A DNA stretch of 64,000 nt, from contig NZ_BMCT01000014.1 in assembly GCF_014635325.1 (NCBI RefSeq), positions 26,645-90,644 of the forward strand. Direction: 5' to 3'. Position 1 is the first letter of the stretch. Every line of letters begins with the position of its first letter. This DNA comes from Azorhizobium oxalatiphilum. GTDB lineage: Bacteria; Pseudomonadota; Alphaproteobacteria; Rhizobiales; Xanthobacteraceae. This document shows, in pieces, positions 53,282 through 64,000 of this stretch. Below the pieces are notes generated by a model that was given only the letters and a program-made list of their open reading frames with translations, was not told the origin of the DNA and made no database searches. Both the position numbers and the translations under genes were made by a program.

Positions 53282-54226
53282 ATGCGATCCGGCTTCCTCC
53301 CCCTCCCAATCCTGGACGGCGCCGACGCGCCCCTCCTTTCCTCAATGTCGGGGCAGGTGCCTTTGGCTTCCTCGCGCGCGCGCGAGCGCGCGGCCTGTTT
53401 TTCCGCCGCGCGTTCTTCGGGGTACGGCGCGGTCCTGTGGGCCGTCATGCTTGGGGTCATGGCCGCAGGCTCGACTGCCGGTGATGTCGCGCAGGCCCAG
53501 TCCAACGCCCCGCCGAAGCCGCCTGTGAGCGTGCCGGCGAAACCCGCAGCTCCCGGCACCGCAGCCCAGAAGCCCGTGCCGGCACCCAAGGCGCCGGACC
53601 CGGCACTGAAGGCGGAAGCGGAGAAGCGGGCGGGCTCCCTGATGCTGGCTAGTGCCGATGGTGAGCGCAACTGCCCCGTGGAGCTGAAGACCGCCGTCGC
53701 CGCTTCGGGCTTCGCTTTGTCCTTCGGGACCGGGGGCTGCCCGGCGGTGCCGTTCACAGCGCAGGTGGCCGGCTGGCTACCCGATGCCTCGGGCTCAATC
53801 GTCATGGTTTCGGCCCAGGGCCGTCAGGTGGCCGAATTCACCGAAGGGGCCGGTGGCGCCTATGAGGCGCTCAGGGAAGGGGACGGCGTCTATTTTTTGG
53901 CTCCGCCCGCCGCCCTGCAGGAGGACATGGCCCGGCCCGAGGAGATGCTTGGCACGTGGGATCTCTCGCGGACGGCCGGCACCCCGCTTTGTCGCTGGGT
54001 CTTCGGGGAGGGCGCGGCGGCCAAGGGTGGCTTTTCGGTCACAGTGATGCCGGGCTGCGACAGCGCGCTGGCGGGCTTCGCGCCCACCTCCTGGCGGCTG
54101 GAGGGAGGAAATGTGCTCGTCAGCTCCGGCTCAGGCGCCAGCACGCTACGATTCGCCCGACAGGAGGACGGCGGCTGGGCGAAGGTACCGGAGCGCGGTC
54201 GTCCATTGCTCATGTCGCGGCCCTGA
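53282..54226 (+). CDS. Secreted Inh/AprI-like protease inhibitor-domain protein
   Basis: This protein of about 314 residues has a hydrophobic stretch (GAVLWAVMLGVMAAGSTAG) suggestive of an export signal or anchor, preceded by an unusually long N-terminus. A Pro/Ala-rich linker (residues about 73-110) follows. Two tandem domains follow: one with NCPVELKTAVAASGFALSFG and a second with MLGTWDLSRTAGTPLCRWVF and ALAGFAPTSWRLEGG. These fit the Inh/AprI metalloprotease inhibitor (alkaline proteinase inhibitor) family. Cys pairs look positioned for disulfides. The true start is uncertain: an ATG at 53345 is an alternative. No serralysin gene is nearby. Confidence 0.65.
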   Translation: MRSGFLPLPILDGADAPLLSSMSGQVPLASSRARERAACFSAARSSGYGAVLWAVMLGVMAAGSTAGDVAQAQSNAPPKPPVSVPAKPAAPGTAAQKPVPAPKAPDPALKAEAEKRAGSLMLASADGERNCPVELKTAVAASGFALSFGTGGCPAVPFTAQVAGWLPDASGSIVMVSAQGRQVAEFTEGAGGAYEALREGDGVYFLAPPAALQEDMARPEEMLGTWDLSRTAGTPLCRWVFGEGAAAKGGFSVTVMPGCDSALAGFAPTSWRLEGGNVLVSSGSGASTLRFARQEDGGWAKVPERGRPLLMSRP

Positions 54227-54443
54227 TACGGTTAACAGGGGCTTTGGCGTTGTAGCCCCTTGTCGCGGCGACGGATGAGCATTTGGAATCCGTCTCGAAT
54301 GTGGCGAAAATGCAACGCGAGAATCCAGCAACCATGCGGGGTTGCCTATTGGTTGTGCAACCCGTGCCTCATTTTTTGCGTTGGACACGATCCCGAAAAC
54401 TGTTTCTCTCTCATCACAAATTTCTGATAGGGGGGTACAGCGT

Positions 54444-55337
54444 ATGAAGACTTGGGCAAATATTGCGGCTGGTGCGTTGCTTGCGACTGTTGCGTCTGTC
54501 GGTGCTGCTTCTGCCGCCGACCTGGCCACCATGCCGGTGAAGGCCGTTGTGGCCGCGCCCGAGCCGCCGCCGTTCGATGTGGCCTTCGGCGTGAAGTTCA
54601 CCACTGACTACATTTTCCGTGGCGTCACCCAGACCGACGGCAATGCGGCTGTTCAGGGCTATGCCGAACTGCGCGCCTGGGATTGGGTCTACCTCGGCAT
54701 CGCCGGCTCCAACGTTGACTTCCCGGCCTATGCCGGCATGTCCGATCCGTCCGCCGAGATCGACCTCTACGGCGGTCTGCGCCACACCTGGGGCGCGTTC
54801 ACTGGTGACGTCGGCTTCATCTATTATTACTACACCGGCCAGGCCAATAACGGCGCCTACGGTGGTGGTTTCCCGGCCAATCAGCTGGACTTCTGGGAAA
54901 TCTACTTCAAGCCCACCTATGTCGTGAACGACATCGTTACGGTCGGCGGCAATCTGTTCTACACCGACAGCTTCGCTGGTTCGGGCGCCTCGGGCACCTA
55001 TCTGTCGGGCACTCTCAAGATCGCCCTGCCCAACTACACGTCCAACAAGGACTGGGGTTGGTACGTCTCGGGTGAGCTTGGCTATCAGTGGCTGGGGGAT
55101 ACCGACCTGAGCAGCCAGTATATCCTGGCGGGCAATTCCAACTACGCGCTGGTCGATTACACGACCTGGAACGTGGGCGTGGGCTTCACCTACAAGGCCA
55201 TGACCATCGACCTGCGCTACTACGACACCGACCTGAACCGCGACCAGTGCTACACCAACACGGCGCTGTTCAACGGTTGCGGCGATCGCTACGTGGCCAG
55301 CATCTCGTTCGACACCTCGCTGCTGTCGCTCAAGTGA
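54444..55337 (+). CDS. TorF-family putative porin
   Basis: This 297-residue outer-membrane protein has a signal peptide (AGALLATVASVGAASAA, cleaved near residue 25) and many alternating aromatic beta-strands (DYIFRGVTQTDGNAAVQG, GDVGFIYYYYTG, YDTDLNRDQCYT). The family (TIGR02001-type) is found in Proteobacteria. DYIFRGVTQ at the N-terminus and an aromatic last strand fit. ATG 54444 has a GGGGGGT ribosome-binding site. Followed by a strong terminator. Proposed role: outer-membrane porin. Confidence 0.85.
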   Translation: MKTWANIAAGALLATVASVGAASAADLATMPVKAVVAAPEPPPFDVAFGVKFTTDYIFRGVTQTDGNAAVQGYAELRAWDWVYLGIAGSNVDFPAYAGMSDPSAEIDLYGGLRHTWGAFTGDVGFIYYYYTGQANNGAYGGGFPANQLDFWEIYFKPTYVVNDIVTVGGNLFYTDSFAGSGASGTYLSGTLKIALPNYTSNKDWGWYVSGELGYQWLGDTDLSSQYILAGNSNYALVDYTTWNVGVGFTYKAMTIDLRYYDTDLNRDQCYTNTALFNGCGDRYVASISFDTSLLSLK

Positions 55338-55401
55338 TCTGAGGGGGCGACCGGCGCCGACGGGGAACCAGAATACCCGCAAGGCTGGAAGCAATCAGAC
55401 G

Positions 55402-55431
55402 ACGCCGTGCCCGAAAGGGCGCGGCGTTTTT
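55402..55431 (+). terminator. Intrinsic terminator of the TorF-like porin
   Basis: An 11-bp stem (ACGCCGTGCCC/GGGCGCGGCGT with one G-T pair) and GAAA tetraloop are followed by TTTTTCGTTTT. It is a textbook terminator 64 bases after the stop. Confidence 0.9.
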
Positions 55432-55584
55432 CGTTTTGGAGCCTGCTTAAGGGGGCGGCGGGAACGGAAAGGGAAGGTCGTCCGGCAGCCGATTTGCGCC
55501 GGTTTCGATCCCTGGATGTTCCGGTCTTGCTGGAAGCTGTCCCGTTGCGGGACAGTGTCGGCACGGGTGGCCGTGCCGGATGGC

Positions 55585-56289
55585 TCAGATCAGCCGCAGG
55601 CCCTTCAGGCTGGCGTGGCCGTCCTTGCCGACGATGATGTGGTCATGCACTTCGATGCCCAGGGGCTTGGCTACGTCAATGATCTTGCGCGTCATGTCGA
55701 TATCTGCGCGCGAGGGAGTCGGGTCGCCGGATGGGTGGTTGTGGCAGAGGATCAGCGCCGAGGCGGAAACCTCCAGCGCCCGTTTCACCACCTCGCGCGG
55801 ATAGATGGGCGCGTGGTCCACGGTTCCGGTGTGCAGCACCTCGTCGGCGATCAGCTGGTTGCGCTTGTCGAGGAACAGGATGCGCACCTGCTCGCGATCG
55901 GCAAACGCCATGGCGGTGCGGCAATAGTCCAGCACCGCGCTCCATGAAGATAGCACGGTGCGCTTCTTCATCTGGCCCTTGGCAATGCGCTGGGCCGCCG
56001 CCTGCACCAGCTTCAGCTCGGTGATGATGGCGTCCTTTACGCCGGGGATCTCGGCCAGCAACCGCTCGGGCGCGGCCACCACCTCGGCGAAGGAGCCGAA
56101 GCGCTCCACCAGAACTTTCGCCAGTGGCTTCACGTCGCGCCGGGGCACGGCGCGGAACAGGATCAGTTCCAGCAACTCGTAATCGGGCAGGCTCTCTGCC
56201 CCCGACTGGCGGAAGCGGGCGCGCAGCCGATCGCGATGGCCGTGGAAGTGCGGCGCTTCCTCAAGGCCTTCATCCGGCTCGCGCGCCAT
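55585..56289 (-). CDS. radC: RadC-family JAB/MPN-domain protein
   Basis: This 234-residue protein has an N-terminal helix-hairpin-helix region (about residues 30-95, [15 protein letters not shown]) and a C-terminal JAMM/MPN metallo domain with [14 protein letters not shown]. Long annotated as a DNA repair protein, but later work did not support a direct repair role. Start ATG 56289. It lies 19 bases downstream of the map stop, so the two are probably cotranscribed. Confidence 0.92.
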   Translation of the reverse strand: MAREPDEGLEEAPHFHGHRDRLRARFRQSGAESLPDYELLELILFRAVPRRDVKPLAKVLVERFGSFAEVVAAPERLLAEIPGVKDAIITELKLVQAAAQRIAKGQMKKRTVLSSWSAVLDYCRTAMAFADREQVRILFLDKRNQLIADEVLHTGTVDHAPIYPREVVKRALEVSASALILCHNHPSGDPTPSRADIDMTRKIIDVAKPLGIEVHDHIIVGKDGHASLKGLRLI

Positions 56290-56307
56290 TTCCGCCCCTG
56301 TGACGTG

Positions 56308-57135
56308 TCAGCCGATGGAGTAGGGCGGCTTGTGGTAGCCCTTGGGGCTCAGGGTGAAGATCTCGCAGCCGGTCTCGGTCACGCCCACGGCATGCTCGAA
56401 CTGGGCCGAGAGGGAGCGGTCGCGGGTCACGGCGGTCCAGCCGTCGGACAGCACCTTCACGTGCGGGCGCCCGAGATTGATCATCGGTTCCACGGTAAAG
56501 ATCATGCCGGGCCGCAATTCCGGCCCTTCGCCTTTGCGGCCGACGTGCACGATGTTCGGTTCGTCGTGGAACACCTGACCGACGCCGTGGCCGCAGAAGT
56601 CACGCACCACGCTCATGTGCTGCGGCTCCACGAAGGCCTGGATGGCGGCACCGATGTCGCCCACATGGGCGCCGGGCTTGATGGCCTCGATGCCGATCAT
56701 CATGGACTCGTAGGTCACGTCCAGCAGGCGCTCGGCCCGGCGAGGGATTTCCCCGATGGCATACATGCGGCTCGTGTCGCCGTACCAGCCGTCCACCACC
56801 AGCGTGATGTCCACGTTCACGATATCGCCTTCGCGCAGCGGGCGCGGGTTCGGCATGCCGTGGCAGACCACGTGGTTTACGGACGTGCAGACCGAATAGC
56901 GATAGCCGCGATAGTTCAGCGTCGCCGGATAGGCGCCGTGAGCCACCGCGAAATCGAACACCAGCTTGTCGACGGCCTCGGTGGAGACGCCGGGGCCGAT
57001 CATTTCGGAGACGGCATCCAGCGCCTGCGCGGCCAGTTGCCCGGCCTTGCGCATGCCGGCGAAGCCTTCCGGGCCATGCAGCTTGATATGGCCGGTCTTC
57101 CGCAGCGGCGCATTGGCCGCTTCCACATAGGTCAT
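56308..57135 (-). CDS. map: Type I methionine aminopeptidase
   Basis: This 275-residue cytosolic metalloprotease removes N-terminal Met. Metal ligands are visible: Asp in VNVDITLVVDGWYGDTS (two Asp), His in DFCGHGVGQVFHDEP, Glu in FTVEPMINLG and a final Glu in QFEHAVGVTETG. SVNHVVCHGMP is the substrate-binding His region. ATG 57135 is preferred to the GTG immediately upstream. It is followed by radC. Essential. Confidence 0.95.
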   Translation of the reverse strand: MTYVEAANAPLRKTGHIKLHGPEGFAGMRKAGQLAAQALDAVSEMIGPGVSTEAVDKLVFDFAVAHGAYPATLNYRGYRYSVCTSVNHVVCHGMPNPRPLREGDIVNVDITLVVDGWYGDTSRMYAIGEIPRRAERLLDVTYESMMIGIEAIKPGAHVGDIGAAIQAFVEPQHMSVVRDFCGHGVGQVFHDEPNIVHVGRKGEGPELRPGMIFTVEPMINLGRPHVKVLSDGWTAVTRDRSLSAQFEHAVGVTETGCEIFTLSPKGYHKPPYSIG

Positions 57136-57271
57136 CACGCGTCTCCGGCGCGCTTAACCGCGCCCATTCTAAGGATTTGCCTCCAGATTTAGGCCAAGCG
57201 GCGCGCAAAGCAAGCGGGGAGGGCAAGGTCGCCTGCATCTGCCGGCGTGGGCGACGGGGGCAGGGCGGTTG

Positions 57272-57841
57272 TCAGCCCGCGTCCAGCAGTCGCACCCGCA
57301 GGCGCTCCAGTGTGCGCGTGAAGGCGGATGGGTCGTCGAGGGCGCGGGCGATGACCAGGCCGCCCTGAATAGCGACCACCGCTTCCTCGGCGAGATCGCC
57401 GGCCAGCTCTGGCCTATGGCCGAGCCGGCAGAGCGCGGAAGCCAGTGCATCGCGCCAGCGGGTGAAATAGCCGGAGAGGCGGGCGGCGAAGCGGTCGCGC
57501 GTGAGATTCAATGCCAGCACACCTACAAGGCACACCCTCCGGCCGGAACGAAAGTAGGCGTCGGTGCCGTCCAGCATGCGGGTGATGGCCGCGCGGGGAT
57601 CTTCATCCTCGCGCAGCGGCTGGTAGACCTCGGTCTCGAACCAGTGGTCGATATGGTCGAGCACCGCCTCCGCCATCTCCTCTTTCCCACCGGGGAAGAA
57701 GTGATAGAGGCTGCCCTTGCCGAGCCCGGTGCGAGCGGTGATGTCGGCAAGGCTCGCGCCTTCGAAGCCATGCTCGCGGAACACCTCGCCCAGTTCGGGC
57801 AGCACGTCCTCGCGGGTGCGGGCGGTCTTCTTCTGGTTCAT
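57272..57841 (-). CDS. TetR-family transcriptional regulator
   Basis: This 189-residue protein has an N-terminal helix-turn-helix (ADITARTGLGKGSLYHFFPG) and a C-terminal domain with a Cys (VCLVGVLAL). Second gene of a DUF1348-tetR operon (26-base gap). The paired GTAC inverted repeats at 58351 and 58373 are its likely operators, giving autoregulation. Confidence 0.88.
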   Translation of the reverse strand: MNQKKTARTREDVLPELGEVFREHGFEGASLADITARTGLGKGSLYHFFPGGKEEMAEAVLDHIDHWFETEVYQPLREDEDPRAAITRMLDGTDAYFRSGRRVCLVGVLALNLTRDRFAARLSGYFTRWRDALASALCRLGHRPELAGDLAEEAVVAIQGGLVIARALDDPSAFTRTLERLRVRLLDAG

Positions 57842-57867
57842 GCGTCCTGTCGCGTGTATCGGGCCGC

Positions 57868-58332
57868 TCAGAGGCCCAGCTCGGTGAGGCCGGGATAGTC
57901 GAGCGGCCGGGGGCCCTTCTCCCAGATGAACTTCCGGTCCGCCTTGGCGATGGCGACGTCGTTGATGCTCGCCTGTCGTTTGCGCATCAGGCCGGCCTCG
58001 TCGAACTCCCAGTTCTCATTGCCATAGGAGCGGAACCAGTTGTCCGCCGCATCGTGCCACTCATACTGGAAGCGCACGGCGATGCGATTGTCGTGGAAGG
58101 CCCAGACTTCCTTGATGAGCCGGTAGTCCAGCTCCTTCTGCCATTTGGCGGCCAGAAAGGTGACGATCTCCGCGCGGCCGGTGATGAAGTCGGAGCGGTT
58201 TCGCCACACGCTGTCGGGCGTGTAGGCCAGCGACACCTTCTCCGGATCCTGATTGTTCCAGGCATCCTCGGCCATGCGGGCCTTCTGGGCAGCGGTCTCA
58301 CTGGTGAAAGGCGGAAGCGGCGGACGGGACAT
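57868..58332 (-). CDS. DUF1348 SnoaL/NTF2-like protein
   Basis: This 154-residue protein has an NTF2-like cone fold ([59 protein letters not shown]). The family contains small enzymes and binding proteins with unknown substrates; length is typical. Start ATG 58332 ([11 protein letters not shown]). Immediately upstream are two candidate TetR operators. Confidence 0.88.
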   Translation of the reverse strand: MSRPPLPPFTSETAAQKARMAEDAWNNQDPEKVSLAYTPDSVWRNRSDFITGRAEIVTFLAAKWQKELDYRLIKEVWAFHDNRIAVRFQYEWHDAADNWFRSYGNENWEFDEAGLMRKRQASINDVAIAKADRKFIWEKGPRPLDYPGLTELGL

Positions 58333-58350
58333 GAAACGTCTCCTGCGCTC

Positions 58351-58366
58351 TGTACCATTTGGTACA
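58351..58366. promoter_or_regulatory. TetR operator candidate 1
   Basis: TGTACCATTTGGTACA has perfect 7-bp arms around TT, 18 bases upstream of the DUF1348 start. A second, less perfect copy lies 22 bases further upstream. Confidence 0.6.
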
Positions 58367-58372
58367 CTGCAA

Positions 58373-58388
58373 TGTACTGATCGGTACG
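58373..58388. promoter_or_regulatory. TetR operator candidate 2
   Basis: TGTACTGATCGGTACG matches site 1 at both GTAC half-sites. The two sites are exactly two helical turns apart (22 bp centre to centre), so two dimers could bind the same face. Confidence 0.5.
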
Positions 58389-58474
58389 GCAGTGATCCGA
58401 GGCGGTCAAGATGCAAAGCGGGACAAGCCCCGCCGGCGGCCGCGCAAAAATGCGAACGGGAAAGCCAATCCCCT

Positions 58475-58502
58475 CTTCCAACGGCGAAAAGGCTCCCCAC
58501 AT
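58475..58502 (+). promoter_or_regulatory. Candidate heat-shock (RpoH) promoter of clpB
   Basis: CTTCCA is separated by 14 bases from CCCCACAT, close to the RpoH pattern CTTGAA...CCCCATNT, with mismatches in both elements. It lies about 125 bases upstream of clpB. Known clpB genes are RpoH-controlled. Confidence 0.35.
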
Positions 58503-58625
58503 CTGCCGTGGCGGTCGCGCTCGAAAGCAGCGCGGACACCGCTGCGGTGGCCGGGGATACCGGGACCGCATCCAGGCGATCGGGGCGCGCTTCTTCAAGG
58601 CGCCCGGACGTTGAGGAGGGAAAAC

Positions 58626-61274
<2,649 letters not shown>

Positions 61275-61298
61275 GCCTGCGCACAGCACTGAAAGCAG

Positions 61299-61325
61299 AA
61301 ACGCCCGGCGATGAGCCGGGCGTTT
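61299..61325. terminator. Intrinsic terminator between clpB and the M23 peptidase
   Basis: An 11-bp stem (AAACGCCCGGC/GCCGGGCGTTT, loop GATGA) ends with a T-rich run on the plus strand (TTTTCTTTT). On the minus strand it is followed by TTTCTGC, so it may work both ways between convergent genes. Confidence 0.85.
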
Positions 61326-61353
61326 TCTTTTGCGTGCGTGTCTGGAAGGCCGA

Positions 61354-63408
61354 TCAGCGCGACCGGCTGGTCCCGTTGTTTCCGTTGCCGGCGGCGGAGG
61401 CCACCTTGGGCGGCACCGGCGCGTGGCTGAGCAGCGCCTCGATGCGCTCGCGCTCCTTGGTGAACTCGGACAGAACCTTGCCGTCGAGCGCCCGGCCGCG
61501 CGGCAGGCGCACGCGCATGGGATCGACGAAGCTGCCGTTGATCTTCACCTCATAATGGAGATGCGGGCCGGTGGAGAGGCCGGAGGAGCCCAGATAGCCG
61601 ATGAGCTGGCCCTGCCGGATCTGCTGGCCTTCCTTCAGCCCCTTGGCGAAGCCGGACTGGTGGGAATAGGTGGTGACATAGCCGTTGGCGTGCTGGATTT
61701 CCGTGTGCCGGCCATAGCCGGACTTCCAGTTGGCATAGATGATCGTGCCATTACCCGCCGCATAGATCGGCGTGCCCACCGCGTCCGACCAGTCCACGCC
61801 GGTGTGCAGCTTGGAGATGCCCAGGATGGGGTGGCGGCGATAGCCAAAGGGCGAGCGCATGATGCCGCCGGCGATGGGCTTGCGGACGAGGAACTTTTTG
61901 GCGCTCTTGCCTTCCTCATCATAGTAATCGACGAGGCCGTCGTCCGGGGTCTGGAAGCGATAATAGCGCCGCGTCTCGCCATTGGTGGTCAGCGTCGCAT
62001 AGAGCACTTCGGCGTCGGTGGCGCTGTCTTCGGAATACAGCACCTCGAAATTGTCGCCCGGCTTCACGCGGCGCTGGAAGTCCACGTCGAAGGAATAGAT
62101 GCGCACCAGATCGGCGATGACGCTGCGCGGCATCTCGTTGCGCAGGGCCGTCTCGTAGAGGCTCTCATAGAGCCGGATGCCGGGACGGCCGTCATCATCC
62201 TCATCGTCCGACATGTCTTCGGAGACACCGCCGATGTCGCTCTCGGTGGGCTCGGCCACGGAAACGAAGCTGCCGGTGTCGGAAGCGGCCACCGTTCCTT
62301 CATGGCCGGCATCGCTGAACAGCGAGACGCGCAGCGGATGCACCTTCTTGGCCGTGTCTTCCTGCAGCAGCAGGCGAATGCGCAGGCCGTCCTTCACTGT
62401 GCCGTCACGGCCGCGACGGAAGGCGGCGGCGAGCGCGCGGGCTTCCTCCTGCGACACGCCGGCATCGGTGAGGATGGAGACGATGGTGTCGCCCTTCTTC
62501 ACGACCATGGTGCTGTCGGACCAGTCGTTGCCGCCGGAGGTGTCGGCCGAGGTCTTGTCGAGATAGCTGACGTTCTCCATTACCTCGGGGCGGCCGAGGC
62601 CGGGCACGGGGGGGATGGGGCCCATGACGCCGGGGCCGGTGGGCATGCCGTACTGGCCCTCGGAGGCATAGGCCAGCGAGGGACTGCCGGCGGTGCCCGG
62701 CGCCGGCGGGCGACCGGTGATGGCGGTGGGCAGGCCCACGGGCACGGGCTGCGAGCGGGCAAGTTCCGCTGTTTCGCGCACCTTGCCGAGCACGCTCTCC
62801 ATGGGCACGGCCGAGCCGTAATGGGCATTGCCGGGGGCAGCCGAGAGATCACGCATGACGAGGGTGATCTCGCCGGTGGGCTCGGCCTGCGGCGCGCTTT
62901 CCTGCGGATCGGCGGACTGGGCGACGATCTGCGCCGGGTTGAAGCGCGGAATGTTGGTTGAGACCGAGGTGACGGTCATGGCGAGGTTCGCCGCCACGCG
63001 CGTGAACGGGCGCACGCGGATGATCTCCTTGTCGCCCACCTTGGTGGCGGTGGAGACACGGAAGGTCTGGCGCGCGCTATTGGCTTCCGCCAGCAGCGAC
63101 ATGCGATCACCCTTGCGGGCGGTGTTGGAGGGCCGTTCGCCCACGGCCAGCGCGCCGCGCAGCGCGTTACGGACCGTTTCGGGCATGGAAGCGAAGCGGT
63201 GGTCGCCATCGAGGGCGGCATAAACAGCGCCGCCCATGAGGAAGGAGCCGCAAAGTCCGGTGAGCAGGGTCGCGGCCAGCCAGCGCACGGAGATGCGCCG
63301 CCGGTCGATCACCTCCTCGTCGCCGTCGACGCCGAGCGGAGCGTCCTCGCCGAGGCCCGCCGTGCTCGTTGCGTCGCGCCAGGCGCCCGCCGACCGTCGC
63401 TGCTGCAA
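61354..63408 (-). CDS. M23-family murein DD-endopeptidase
   Basis: This protein of about 684 residues has one N-terminal TM helix (about 39-60: WLAATLLTGLCGSFLMGGAVYA), a long region with a LysM/OapA-like segment (MVVKKGDTIVSILTDAGVS), and a C-terminal peptidase_M23 domain. Zinc ligands are in HTGVD (near 532) and HLHYE (near 615). It cleaves peptidoglycan cross-links during wall growth or division. The start is likely TTG 63408, because an ATG upstream gives an Arg-rich leader unlike homologues, and GGGACGGGA precedes the TTG. The acidic linker DDEDDDG is unusual. Confidence 0.87.
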   Translation of the reverse strand: MQQRRSAGAWRDATSTAGLGEDAPLGVDGDEEVIDRRRISVRWLAATLLTGLCGSFLMGGAVYAALDGDHRFASMPETVRNALRGALAVGERPSNTARKGDRMSLLAEANSARQTFRVSTATKVGDKEIIRVRPFTRVAANLAMTVTSVSTNIPRFNPAQIVAQSADPQESAPQAEPTGEITLVMRDLSAAPGNAHYGSAVPMESVLGKVRETAELARSQPVPVGLPTAITGRPPAPGTAGSPSLAYASEGQYGMPTGPGVMGPIPPVPGLGRPEVMENVSYLDKTSADTSGGNDWSDSTMVVKKGDTIVSILTDAGVSQEEARALAAAFRRGRDGTVKDGLRIRLLLQEDTAKKVHPLRVSLFSDAGHEGTVAASDTGSFVSVAEPTESDIGGVSEDMSDDEDDDGRPGIRLYESLYETALRNEMPRSVIADLVRIYSFDVDFQRRVKPGDNFEVLYSEDSATDAEVLYATLTTNGETRRYYRFQTPDDGLVDYYDEEGKSAKKFLVRKPIAGGIMRSPFGYRRHPILGISKLHTGVDWSDAVGTPIYAAGNGTIIYANWKSGYGRHTEIQHANGYVTTYSHQSGFAKGLKEGQQIRQGQLIGYLGSSGLSTGPHLHYEVKINGSFVDPMRVRLPRGRALDGKVLSEFTKERERIEALLSHAPVPPKVASAAGNGNNGTSRSR

Positions 63409-64000
63409 ATCCCGTCCCTTTGCTGATGACCGCGCCGGCCATCCGGCGCGCTGGCGATCCTCTTGACGTCCGCGAGCCGCGAGGCGGCTCAAGGCGCGTC
63501 GCGGTGAAGTCCGCGTTTCGCAACGCAGATGTCTACCGCAAGAGCGGCTTTGCGCAAAATGCGCCACCGCAAACCCTGCTCCAGCGCGAAGCTGAAGAAC
63601 CGTATGCCGATCGGATGTGACAGGTGCGGCGCGGCAAAAACATGGCGGTGGGGAAGGAGAGCACAGCGGATCCCGTACACGCGTGCGCGCGAGCGCACGC
63701 CAGGGGGCAGGAGGATGGGAACCGTTTCCCTCTTCAGGTGTCGGATGAAGAGGCGTGCCGCGAAAGTTTTTCGAACTTTTTTGCGGCCGGGAAGGGTGAA
63801 ACCGGCGTGCTGCGGCGCGACCGGCTTTTCGTCGTGCCTAGGAGAAGGGCAGAGGAAACCCTTGCCAGCTCACGATCTTCCACATGTGCGCCGCACCACT
63901 TGTCCACATTGTCATCAGCGTTTCATCGAACGTTCGATTGCGGTGTTGACACCCAAAAGGGGTGCCTCTATAACCCGGTTCATCGACGACGGGTTGCCGC
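63409..64000. other. 592-base noncoding right end of the window
   Basis: The region lies upstream of the M23 peptidase. It contains an imperfect hairpin (63757-63787, GCCGCGAAAGTT/AACTTTTTTGCGGC), an AT-richer zone from about 63880 and a strong promoter near the end. No protein is supported; the frame at 63489-63698 (minus) lacks family likeness. The next gene begins beyond the window. Confidence 0.55.
63946..63974 (+). promoter_or_regulatory. Strong sigma70-type promoter pointing out of the window
   Basis: A perfect -35 TTGACA (63946-63951) is 17 bases upstream of -10 TATAAC (63969-63974). The spacer contains the inverted repeat CACCC...GGGTG. No ribosome-binding site or start codon follows within the window. 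Such near-consensus promoters in alphaproteobacteria are typical of rRNA or tRNA operons. Confidence 0.7.

Noticed and set aside
58359..58625. 89-residue N-terminal extension of ClpB
   Set aside because: The residues are Arg/Pro-rich, cross the operator and promoter region, and ClpB homologues start at MNFE with a good ribosome-binding site at 58626.
63757..63787. Imperfect hairpin with T-run in the right-end noncoding region
   Set aside because: The T-run lies inside the right arm, not after it, and no gene ends nearby, so it is not called as a terminator.

Overview
The window is 64 kb of a GC-rich (roughly two-thirds G+C by eye), densely coding bacterial chromosome. Gene content points to an alphaproteobacterium of the Hyphomicrobiales (Rhizobiales), possibly Xanthobacteraceae or a relative: a TTG-started polyprenyl synthase, a Trm112-like 70-residue protein, a divergent M16 protease pair, a glnK-amtB operon, a TorF-type porin and a UbiH/COQ6-type hydroxylase. 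Species assignment is inference only. I recognise no rRNA, tRNA, CRISPR array, insertion sequence or prophage.

Layout. 0.3-9.8 kb: DMT permease, S49 and S1C proteases, tRNA1(Val)-type methyltransferase with a DUF2007 protein, polyprenyl diphosphate synthase, YnfA, ispE and a large TPR protein. 9.9-19 kb: LysR regulator, proline/alanine-tailed lipoprotein, an inactive/active M16 protease pair, lspA, and glnK-amtB. 19-33.8 kb: tesB, UbiH-like hydroxylase, a hotdog thioesterase, a TetR/membrane protein/MOSC group, hisS, a second DMT permease, trm112-like, sfsA, an FAD-linked D-2-hydroxyacid dehydrogenase, an MFS permease, and a TetR divergent from an ABM monooxygenase-grxB pair.

33.9-46 kb is the most unusual region. 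Two divergent operons meet at about 37.58 kb. Leftward are two small two-TM sensor-like proteins and a membrane SpoIIE/PP2C phosphatase. Rightward are a paralogous sensor, a sensor fused to a 12-TM MFS carrier, an orphan PF04392-type periplasmic binding protein, a GNAT acetyltransferase and an alanine racemase, followed by an RsbW-type ATPase, a Na/Pi-cotransporter-family protein and a STAS anti-anti-sigma protein. Together these look like a complete phosphatase/kinase/STAS partner-switching circuit joined to sensing, transport and D-amino-acid genes, with no sigma factor in view.

46-64 kb: UPF0114 protein, a CUT1 sugar-type ABC transporter (two permeases, binding protein, ATPase) divergent from a D-2-hydroxyacid dehydrogenase, an Inh/AprI-like secreted inhibitor, TorF-like porin, radC, map, a DUF1348-tetR operon with two candidate operators, clpB, and an M23 murein endopeptidase. 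The last 60 bases hold a strong sigma70-type promoter pointing out of the window, of the kind that often drives rRNA operons.
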